Source: Clostridia bacterium
Lineage (GTDB): Bacteria; Bacillota; Clostridia; Oscillospirales; Ruminococcaceae
Length of the DNA: 64,000 bases
Assembly (NCBI GenBank): GCA_009929695.1
Contig: RZZW01000002.1
Span: 96,527 to 160,526, forward strand
Direction: 5' to 3'
The notes beneath the pieces were generated by a model. It saw only the letters and a list, made by a program, of their open reading frames with translations, searched no databases and was not told the DNA's origin. Below are positions 58,400 through 64,000 of this stretch, in pieces (positions within the stretch are counted from its first letter, which is position 1; each line of letters begins with the position of its first letter). Made by a program: the position numbers and the translations under genes.

Positions 58400-59728
58400 C
58401 TACAACCCGCCGATAAATATTCCCCTCATTTTATAAATCCCAAATATATCCGCAAGCGCCCAACCAATAGGCACGGCGTACCAAATTCCGAGCATACCCA
58501 TTGACGAGCTTGACAGTAAATACGCCAAAGCAACACGCGAGCCAAGCGAAATTATCGTGAGCACAATCGACATTTGCGACCGTCCAAGCCCTCGATAAAA
58601 GCCGTAAAGCAAAAATAATATCCCGATGCCGATGTAGGTTGTGCCGACTATATACAGATATTGCACGCCGATATTGATGATCGCCGTTTCCTGCTCGTTT
58701 ATAAACATAAGCATGAGCTCTCTTGAAAAAACGACAACTATAACTGATGCAATAACACAAAAAATTGATGATATTTTAAGCGCGGCAATCGCGCCTTTTT
58801 TTATTCTGTCAAATGCTTTTGCACCGTAATTTTGCGCGACAAATGTGGAAAACGCATTGCCGAAATCTTGCGCCGGCATGTATGCAAACGCGTCGATTTT
58901 CACAACAACCGCAAACGCGGCGCTCGCGTAAAAGCCGAAGCTGTTCACAAGCCCTTGCACAAGCAGTATGCCAAAATTCATGATGGACTGCTGTATTGCG
59001 GTGAGCGAAGAATTGTTGATTACACTTTTCAGCAGCTTTTTGTCAAAATGTAAATGCCTTTTTTCAGGGCACAGGTTTTTCCCCTTTGCGAAAAAATAAA
59101 CAGTGATGCAAATTGCAGATAATGCCTGCGAAATAACCGTCGCAATCGCCGCCCCCGCCACGCCCATGCCAAAATGCATCACGAAAGCGATATCAAGTAT
59201 AATGTTAGTGAATGCCGCAACCGCAAAAAATACAAGCGGCATAACGGTGTTCCCGATGCTTCTCAGCACCGCCGCCACAAAATTATATATCGTGACGAAA
59301 AACATTCCGCCGAGTATAATTTTTAGATATTCTCTCGTCATTTCCACGGCTTGCTGCGGAATATTGAGCCATTTTATAAAGTTATCAAGCATTAAAAATG
59401 AAATGCTATTTATAATAAATGAAAATAAAGCGGTAAAAACAAACGCGTTATATATGCTTATCTTCATATCATCTATTTTGTTCGCCCCGTAAAGCTGCGA
59501 AAACACAACCGAGCTGCCTATGCAAAGCCCGAGCACAATAGACGTCAAAAGCACCATAAGCGCATACGATGACCCCACCGCCGCCAACGCGTCCGGCCCA
59601 ATTCCCTTGCCGACAATTAGCGTGTCAGCCATGTTATATAGCTGCTGAATAAGATTGCCAACTATCATCGGCAAGCTGAATTTAATTAAAGAGCTTTCAA
59701 TTTTCCCGCTTGTTAAGTTGCACTCCAT
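58400..59728 (-). CDS. MATE-family efflux transporter
   Basis: 442 residues, 12 membrane helices. LPMIVGNLIQQLYNMADTLIVGKGIGPDALAAVG is the typical MATE start; the second half repeats PAQDFGNAFSTFVAQNYGA and GFYRGLGRSQMS. It exports drugs or other cations by sodium or proton exchange. It has no visible partner gene. The XRE gene reads divergently. Confidence 0.92.
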   Translation of the reverse strand: MECNLTSGKIESSLIKFSLPMIVGNLIQQLYNMADTLIVGKGIGPDALAAVGSSYALMVLLTSIVLGLCIGSSVVFSQLYGANKIDDMKISIYNAFVFTALFSFIINSISFLMLDNFIKWLNIPQQAVEMTREYLKIILGGMFFVTIYNFVAAVLRSIGNTVMPLVFFAVAAFTNIILDIAFVMHFGMGVAGAAIATVISQALSAICITVYFFAKGKNLCPEKRHLHFDKKLLKSVINNSSLTAIQQSIMNFGILLVQGLVNSFGFYASAAFAVVVKIDAFAYMPAQDFGNAFSTFVAQNYGAKAFDRIKKGAIAALKISSIFCVIASVIVVVFSRELMLMFINEQETAIINIGVQYLYIVGTTYIGIGILFLLYGFYRGLGRSQMSIVLTIISLGSRVALAYLLSSSSMGMLGIWYAVPIGWALADIFGIYKMRGIFIGGL

Positions 59729-59818
59729 TAAGCTTCTCCGTTTATGTATTGAATTTGTATGCTTAGTATATCACCATCGCGCCCATTTGCGCAAATTTAA
59801 AAAAATTGTAAAGTTCGC

Positions 59819-59847
59819 TTGACATAAAATGTAAAGCGTGCTATACT
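59819..59847 (+). promoter_or_regulatory. Promoter with AAAGCG operator-like repeats
   Basis: TTGACA, 17 bases, TATACT. GTTCGCTT (59813-59820) and AAAGCGAAC (59857-59865) are inverted around the promoter, and GTAAAGCG lies in the spacer. They are candidate operators for the XRE protein encoded next. Confidence 0.75.
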
Positions 59848-59887
59848 TCAAATTTTAAAGCGAACTAGATATTTAGGAGGTGTGCTT

Positions 59888-60091
59888 TTGAATAACAGGA
59901 TACAACAGCTTCGCAAGGAAAACAAGGTTACGCAAAATGAGCTTGCGGACGCGGTTGATGTGACGCGGCAGACAATTATTTCGCTTGAGAACGGGCGGTA
60001 CAACGCTTCGCTTTTGCTTGCGCACAAAATTGCAGAATATTTTGGGCTTAAAATCGAGGATATTTTTATTTTTGAGGAGAATGACTTATGA
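59888..60091 (+). CDS. XRE-family regulator (67 aa)
   Basis: TTG start at 59888 with AGGAGG 7 bases upstream. IQQLRKENKVTQNELADAVDVTRQTIISLENGRYNASLLLAHKIAEYFGLKIEDIF is a classic single HTH of the type paired with small membrane proteins. It overlaps the next gene (ATGA). Confidence 0.9.
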   Translation: MNNRIQQLRKENKVTQNELADAVDVTRQTIISLENGRYNASLLLAHKIAEYFGLKIEDIFIFEENDL

Positions 60092-60549
60092 CAGGTATGT
60101 TTTGCGCGGCGAACGCCACATCTAACGAAGAGTATAAAAGCATATTAAAAAAACGCATTGTAATATATGCAGTGCTCGCGATTATCGGCGCGGCGACGGC
60201 AGTTATTGCGCTTATGTTTGGCAAAGACGACTACACAAGCGGGTTTTTCAGCGGCGGCGGCACAGGCATTTGTATAGCTTCTGTTATTTTTATAGTGCGC
60301 AGCGTTTTACTTTTGAAAAACGAGGCGAAGCTAAAGACTGACAGGCTTAAAAACTGCGACGAGCGCAACTGCGCGATATCCTTTAAAGCATCACGCGCAG
60401 CGGCGCTTGGCATATTTATCGCCATCTACTGCGCGGCGTTTGTTTTTGCGGCGTATAATTCGCTTGTTGCGACGGTGCTTATTTGCGTTATTGTGGCGTA
60501 TGTGCTGCTTTACGCTATATTTTGGCGCATTTACAGCTCTAAAATGTAG
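60088..60549 (+). CDS. Four-helix membrane protein co-encoded with the XRE regulator
   Basis: 153 residues with four hydrophobic segments: about 24-45, 56-74, 102-122 and 124-145. A cytosolic loop CDERNCAISFKASRAA lies between the second and third. HTH-plus-membrane pairs of this shape (DUF2178-like) are common in Firmicutes. The function is unknown, possibly membrane-linked control of the regulator. Confidence 0.75.
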   Translation: MTGMFCAANATSNEEYKSILKKRIVIYAVLAIIGAATAVIALMFGKDDYTSGFFSGGGTGICIASVIFIVRSVLLLKNEAKLKTDRLKNCDERNCAISFKASRAAALGIFIAIYCAAFVFAAYNSLVATVLICVIVAYVLLYAIFWRIYSSKM

Positions 60550-60641
60550 AATTTTTAATATTTGTGCATTTTGCTTTGATTTTACCTCGCAATATGTTAA
60601 AATTAACACGTTACCGTTTTTATTGTGAGGGAGGAAGCATA

Positions 60642-61196
60642 ATGAAATCTAATGAAAAAATTCAAAAAATGTGCGTGGCGGCGCTGCTTTGCGCGATAGG
60701 TATACTCATACCCATCATTTCGCCTGTTAAGGTTCAGCTTGGCCCCATGAGCTTTACGCTCGCGAGCCACGTAGCGGTGTTTATCGCCATGTTTATTTCG
60801 CCCGCCGTTGCGCTGACAGTCGAGGTTGGCACAACGCTCGGCTTTTTGCTCGCGGGCTTTCCGCCTGTTGTCGTTTTGCGCGCGGCGGCGCAGATATTTT
60901 TTGTGATGGCAGGCGCGTTTTACCTTGCGAAGCGCCCGCAGATCATGGATAATTTCGGCAAAATAACGCTGTTCGGTCTGATCCTCGGCGCAATCCACGG
61001 CGCAGCAGAAGCGCTTGTAGTGACAGCTTTCTGGTTCTCCGGCGCAAGCTACGAGGGCAGCTTCGTGTACGTAGTAGTAGGCTTAGTAGGCGTCGGCACG
61101 CTTGTGCACAGCATGGTTGACTATTACATAGCCCTGTTCATCTGGAAAGCCGTCTCAAAAGCGGCACGGATACCTAATGTGAGCTACAAGGGATAA
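60642..61196 (+). CDS. ECF transporter S component
   Basis: 184 residues from ATG 60642 (GGGAGG upstream). Five to six membrane helices, with MCVAALLCAIGILIPIISPVKVQLGPMSFTLASHVAVFIAMFISP at the start, typical of vitamin-binding S components that dock to a shared EcfA-EcfT module encoded elsewhere. The substrate is not decided; niacin or a similar vitamin is possible. Confidence 0.8.
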   Translation: MKSNEKIQKMCVAALLCAIGILIPIISPVKVQLGPMSFTLASHVAVFIAMFISPAVALTVEVGTTLGFLLAGFPPVVVLRAAAQIFFVMAGAFYLAKRPQIMDNFGKITLFGLILGAIHGAAEALVVTAFWFSGASYEGSFVYVVVGLVGVGTLVHSMVDYYIALFIWKAVSKAARIPNVSYKG

Positions 61197-61275
61197 CGGG
61201 AATTTATTCTTTCACCGTAAATTTAATGCTTACTATAGGAAGCGATGCACATTGTAAATTTATATAATTAACAAC

Positions 61276-61324
61276 AAAAAACACAGGCTTCTGCAAAAAA
61301 ATTGCTGAAGCCTGTGTTTTTTCG
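61276..61324. terminator. Bidirectional terminator
   Basis: ACACAGGCTTC and GAAGCCTGTGT form a stem with a loop of about 17 bases containing TGCAAAAAAATTGC, flanked by A and T tracts. It serves the ECF gene on the plus strand and the microprotein pair on the minus strand. Confidence 0.88.
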
Positions 61325-61327
61325 ATT

Positions 61328-61423
61328 TTAGCGGCGGCTCATGGCTGCCCAGAAGAGAAACGAATGATCCATTTCGGAGTCAAAAAACGTATTGTCTTCA
61401 ATCCATCTGTCGATAAATTTCAT
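61328..61423 (-). CDS. Microprotein 2 (31 aa)
   Basis: Far below the ORF-track cut-off. ATG 61423 has AAAGGAG 9 bases upstream. The product begins MKFIDRWIEDNTFF and ends WAAMSRR: an acidic amphipathic start with aromatic residues and a basic tail. It ends just before a terminator. No family recognised; the ribosome binding site, promoter and terminator context make it credible. Confidence 0.62.
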   Translation of the reverse strand: MKFIDRWIEDNTFFDSEMDHSFLFWAAMSRR

Positions 61424-61438
61424 AATTAAACGCTCCTT

Positions 61439-61549
61439 TTAGCGATTTTCGAGCACCATCCAAACGGGTGCTTTGTCGCTATATTCTGCGTTAAAATACA
61501 TCGCATAGGCGTTTACGCTTTTTTCGAGAAGTTGTGTAAATTTGTTCAT
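61439..61549 (-). CDS. Microprotein 1 (36 aa)
   Basis: ATG 61549 has AAGGAG 7 bases upstream. The product begins MNKFTQLLEKSVNAYAMYF and ends VWMVLENR. It is separated from microprotein 2 by 15 bases containing the next ribosome binding site. A TTGTAT-17-TATAAT promoter lies 75 bases upstream. It could be a peptide signal or a small regulator; no family recognised. Confidence 0.62.
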   Translation of the reverse strand: MNKFTQLLEKSVNAYAMYFNAEYSDKAPVWMVLENR

Positions 61550-61623
61550 AATAAATCTCCTTGTCTTGTTGTTTTTAATAATACTTTCCATATAGCAAAA
61601 GCCGAATTGCTTTCACTGATATT

Positions 61624-61652
61624 ATTATAGCCGTTATTTTGCACAAATACAA
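61624..61652 (-). promoter_or_regulatory. Promoter of the microprotein pair
   Basis: On the minus strand TTGTAT (61647-61652), 17 bases, TATAAT (61624-61629), reading toward the two small genes. Confidence 0.7.
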
Positions 61653-61750
61653 GGCTTATTATTTATAAACTTTGACGATAGATAAGAGCGCTTTTTGTGA
61701 ATATCTTACAAATAGATTGTCGCAAATTTGTCATACTGCACAAAGCAAAC

Positions 61751-62866
61751 TTAAACCTCTCCGCGAAACAGCGCCGCCAATGCTTTTGCGGCGTAGACAC
61801 CCGCTTTTGTGGCTTCGTCGAGCGTAATTGCGTGCCCGCCGACCTCTATAAGCAGGCTGCCTGTCGTCAAATCTTGATTATAATAGCGATAATCGAACAG
61901 CGCGGGGCGGGCGAGGCCCGGGTAAAGCGCCTGCATCGCGTTTTGCCAGCGGCTTGCAAAGCGCAGATTTTGGCGGCAGTTTGGGATATTTCCGTCGACG
62001 TCGCAGCCGCATATCAGCATAACCTGCGCCGTCTGTTGACCCTCGATTTCGGCGATTGGCTTTATGCGCGTGCCGTCCTCCTGCTGAATTGCGTCGCGGT
62101 GAACGTCGAGCACAACCTTAATGCTCGGGTGCTCGGCGAGCCATTTACGCACGGTGGCGTTTGAGTTTGCGTAGCTGCCGGTGTAGCTTGGGTAGTCGTG
62201 CAATGTTGCGTCCTGCACGGTATTTATGCCCGCGGCGTTGAGTACAGCCGCCATTTCTTTGCCGACGGACACCATATTTATCGAAACATCTGTGCTGCGC
62301 GCCGTAAATTCGGGGTCGCACCACGATTTATCTTCGAGCTCATACGTCTCGGTGGCGTGCGTGTGCATGATGAGCACCTGCGGCTCGGCGCTGTTTAGCT
62401 GAATGTCGAACGGCAGCTGCTGCATCATCTCGGCGCTCACGTCGGCGTCGCTCCAATCGGTGCAATTGCGCACGTAGCCCGCGCCGCTGTTGACACAGCC
62501 CTGCGCGTACACGTCATAATGTGCGGCATAAAGTGGACACATTCCCTCAGGGACAGGCTCCGGCTCGGCCTGCGACGCGGCGCTGCTTTGCGGAGGTACG
62601 ATTTCGCTTTGCGTCGGGAGCTGCGTCCAAAAGCCCGATGAGTAGTCGTTTTCGTCATAGGTTTGAGCGACGGGGATGGCTTCGCCGCCGTTTATGTAGT
62701 CGTCAGCCGCCTGCATAGCGGCGGTGGGAGAGCATAGAAGCGACGCAAAAAACGCCGCCGCGTCCCTTGCGGGAACAGGCTGCGCCGCAAACACACACGA
62801 CCCCGCCCCCACCGCAATGACCCCCGCCGCCAAAAACGGCACCGCTCTTCTGGCAAATCTGTACAT
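61751..62866 (-). CDS. spoIIP: Stage II sporulation protein P
   Basis: 371 residues from ATG 62866 (GGGTGA upstream). A signal or anchor segment (AVPFLAAGVIAVGAGSCVFAA) is followed by a low-complexity linker and the amidase/endopeptidase domain: VLIMHTHATETYE, VVLDVHRDAIQQ, and LLIEVGGHAITLDEA. It degrades peptidoglycan during engulfment of the forespore with SpoIID and SpoIIM. It is near gpr and rpsT, as in other spore formers. Confidence 0.92.
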   Translation of the reverse strand: MYRFARRAVPFLAAGVIAVGAGSCVFAAQPVPARDAAAFFASLLCSPTAAMQAADDYINGGEAIPVAQTYDENDYSSGFWTQLPTQSEIVPPQSSAASQAEPEPVPEGMCPLYAAHYDVYAQGCVNSGAGYVRNCTDWSDADVSAEMMQQLPFDIQLNSAEPQVLIMHTHATETYELEDKSWCDPEFTARSTDVSINMVSVGKEMAAVLNAAGINTVQDATLHDYPSYTGSYANSNATVRKWLAEHPSIKVVLDVHRDAIQQEDGTRIKPIAEIEGQQTAQVMLICGCDVDGNIPNCRQNLRFASRWQNAMQALYPGLARPALFDYRYYNQDLTTGSLLIEVGGHAITLDEATKAGVYAAKALAALFRGEV

Positions 62867-62904
62867 TATAATCACCCAAAAATATATATGCGCGACGCAT
62901 ATAT

Positions 62905-63052
62905 AAAAGAAGAGAGAAGATAGCAGAAAGAAAAAATAATGAGTTAAACCTGCGGTTTAACATTTTAACAAATAGCAGCTATCCATCAAAATGTGATGCC
63001 CGCAGGCATCACTCCTTAACTTTTCTTTCTTCTCTCTTATTTTTTTTCTTTT
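62905..63052. repeat. MITE-like element, family 2 (copy 2)
   Basis: The arms AAAGAAGAGAGAAGATAGCA... and its inverted partner ending in TCTCTTATTTTTTTTC enclose a short centre. The arm hairpins are GTTAAAC/GTTTAAC and GTGATGC/GCATCAC, again paired but of different sequence from copy 1. It lies between spoIIP and gpr and abuts the gpr stop codon. Confidence 0.7.
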
Positions 63053-63401
63053 AATTAGTCAAAAATTCAAGTTCCCCCACCCTTAATGCAGGCTGCAAGG
63101 CTTTGTTTATTGCCAAAGATAACAGCTGTGCGCCGCGTTTGGCTATTAGGTCTATGTCTTTCGGGGTGACGGTGATTGAATTTGCCTGCATGACCGTCGG
63201 CACGCCTATTGCGAGCACCGGAATGCCTATCACCTCGGCGCAGATGGGGCGCGAGGCTCTTGGGCGCAGGCCTGCGCGCTCGATGTCGACACGCGTCATA
63301 TCCACGCCCGCGGCGCTCGCGGTGTGAATATGCACGCCTGACGGCACGCTGCCCTTGCTTTTTGAGTAGATTTCGGCCGCAATATCGGTAAAAGCGCGCA
63401 T
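63051..63401 (-). CDS. gpr: Shortened GPR-family spore protease homologue
   Basis: 116 residues from ATG 63401. The N-terminal FTDIAAEIYSKSKG...GVDMTRVDIE resembles the start of GPR, and EVIGIPVLAIGVPTVMQANSI its C-terminal part. The central region holding the catalytic aspartates of full-length GPR (over 300 residues) is missing. It may be an internally deleted remnant or a short paralogue. It is divergent from rpsT, the usual neighbour. Confidence 0.7.
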   Translation of the reverse strand: MRAFTDIAAEIYSKSKGSVPSGVHIHTASAAGVDMTRVDIERAGLRPRASRPICAEVIGIPVLAIGVPTVMQANSITVTPKDIDLIAKRGAQLLSLAINKALQPALRVGELEFLTN

Positions 63402-63437
63402 TATTTCACTTCCTTTAAATATTTTTTCAAAAAACAC

Positions 63438-63466
63438 TTGCCTTGTGGCGAAAAAAGTGTTATCAT
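63438..63466 (+). promoter_or_regulatory. rpsT promoter
   Basis: TTGCCT, 17 bases, TATCAT, about 35 bases before the rpsT start. Confidence 0.7.
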
Positions 63467-63502
63467 AGATTGTACTGTTATGGGTATTAAGGAGGTGGTA
63501 TG

Positions 63503-63760
63503 ATGCCTAATATTAAATCGCAGAAAGACCGTGTCATCCAGACTAAAAAAGAGACTGCGCACAACAAAGCGGTTAAGTCCAACCTGAAAACAGTCGTCAA
63601 GAAGGCAAACGCCGCCATTTCCACAGGCGCCGCTGACAAAGCAGTTGCTGTAAAAGCAGCCGTTGTGACGATTGACAAGGCCGCAGGCAAGGGTGTTATT
63701 CATAAAAACACAGCAGCCCGCAAAATTTCCCGCATGGCAAAGGCTGCCAATAAAGCCTAA
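63503..63760 (+). CDS. rpsT: 30S ribosomal protein S20
   Basis: 85 residues. MPNIKSQKDRVIQTKKETAHNKAVKSNLKT and the basic helical remainder match S20, which binds 16S rRNA. Two ATG codons adjoin; 63503 is preferred with AGGAGG 7 bases upstream. A terminator follows. Confidence 0.95.
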   Translation: MPNIKSQKDRVIQTKKETAHNKAVKSNLKTVVKKANAAISTGAADKAVAVKAAVVTIDKAAGKGVIHKNTAARKISRMAKAANKA

Positions 63761-63771
63761 GCAATTAAAAC

Positions 63772-63801
63772 TTAAACCGCTGTTTATACAGCGGTTTTTT
63801 T
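63772..63801 (+). terminator. rpsT terminator
   Basis: AAACCGCTG-TTTATA-CAGCGGTTTTTTT, 12 bases after the stop codon. Confidence 0.92.
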
Positions 63802-63845
63802 GTTTGGGATTTGCGCAAATTACGACGGTTTGCACTCGGCAAGAT

Positions 63846-64000
63846 ACACCTCATCAGTCGCCTTCGGCGACAGCTTCCCCTCAAGGGGAAGCCTTACGAA
63901 GAGCCTTCTCCTTTAGGAGATTAGCCCGCAGGCTATGCGTAGCGCAACCGACGAAGTCGGCACTTAGCGCGTAGAAAGGTGGCGCGACGAAGGAGCGACG
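63846..64000. repeat. Dispersed intergenic repeat (TCGCTCCTTCGTCGCG family)
   Basis: Contains CATCAGTCGCCTTCGGCGAC, CTTCCCCTCAAGGGGAAGCC and GGTGGCGCGACGAAGGAGCG, self-complementary segments related to 46345-46400 and to the short piece at 50727. It continues past the window edge. No gene is supported in it. Confidence 0.65.

Noticed and set aside
1-64000. DGR reverse transcriptase or group II intron RT
   Set aside because: No listed ORF shows a Y/F-x-DD motif in an RT context, so the DGR call is limited to an orphan target.
1-64000. tRNA genes
   Set aside because: I did not find a convincing cloverleaf; the T-loop-like hairpins in the phage lack the other arms.

Overview
The window holds two kinds of DNA. 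Positions 1 to about 30,350 are the right part of a tailed-phage (siphovirus-type) prophage; its left end lies outside the window. From about 30,350 to 64,000 is the chromosome of a spore-forming Firmicute, most likely a gut Clostridia/Oscillospiraceae-type bacterium. Support for that placement comes from the rpsT-gpr-spoIIP neighbourhood, the DUF6179/DUF6323 pair, a DarA-HolB-RicT run, the glucose/GlcNAc-type PTS with a LicT/GlcT-type antiterminator leader, and very dense intergenic hairpin repeats. The host genus is inference; no 16S or other decisive marker is present.

Prophage layout. Lysogeny genes read rightward at 27.7-30.35 kb: an XRE repressor, a membrane-anchored Mrr-like nuclease and a large serine integrase at the right junction. 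Everything left of 27.5 kb reads leftward. Early genes come first: an excisionase-like HTH protein, a lytic transglycosylase, DUF2800, DUF2815, family A DNA polymerase, and a DUF6273 protein that looks like a diversity-generating-retroelement target. A DNA-modification module follows (15.5-20.6 kb) with three methyltransferases and a PAPS-reductase-like protein. Next are an NrdR-like zinc ribbon, RtcB ligase, MazG, a VapE primase, an iteron cluster, VRR-NUC and an SNF2 helicase. A RinA/DUF1492-like regulator then precedes a late promoter and the head genes: DUF4417, a JAMM-like protein, terminase, portal, minor capsid, scaffold, major capsid and connector.

Host layout. dinD lies next to the integrase. 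Then come a PTS operon (EIIA, HPr, EIIBC), rhaB-rhaA, DUF6323-DUF6179, a MarR-controlled heterodimeric ABC exporter, a frameshifted TRIC/UPF0126 gene, an EamA transporter and a large class II ribonucleotide-reductase paralogue lacking key residues. A pseudo-rhomboid, darA-holB-ricT, a structured RNA candidate and ferredoxin, a RAYT transposase, trmN6-rsmI-yfcE, DUF2804, a MATE pump, an XRE/membrane pair, an ECF S component, two microproteins, spoIIP, a shortened gpr and rpsT complete it.

The strongest unusual signals are four. (1) Four G/C homopolymers of 7-9 bases lie in the phage modification module; three interrupt methyltransferase frames, and all three would be open with 8 bases. One of these enzymes is also circularly permuted. 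(2) An orphan DGR-like variable protein has no reverse transcriptase in the window. (3) Intergenic hairpins share a GTAGGG/CCCTAC frame but carry different self-complementary stems; one subfamily surrounds, and even sits inside, a RAYT gene, suggesting a clostridial REPtron. Two MITE families carry or resemble these hairpins. (4) The RNR paralogue appears catalytically dead and carries a long acidic tail with a zinc ribbon. All calls were made by eye from sequence; no database search was run.
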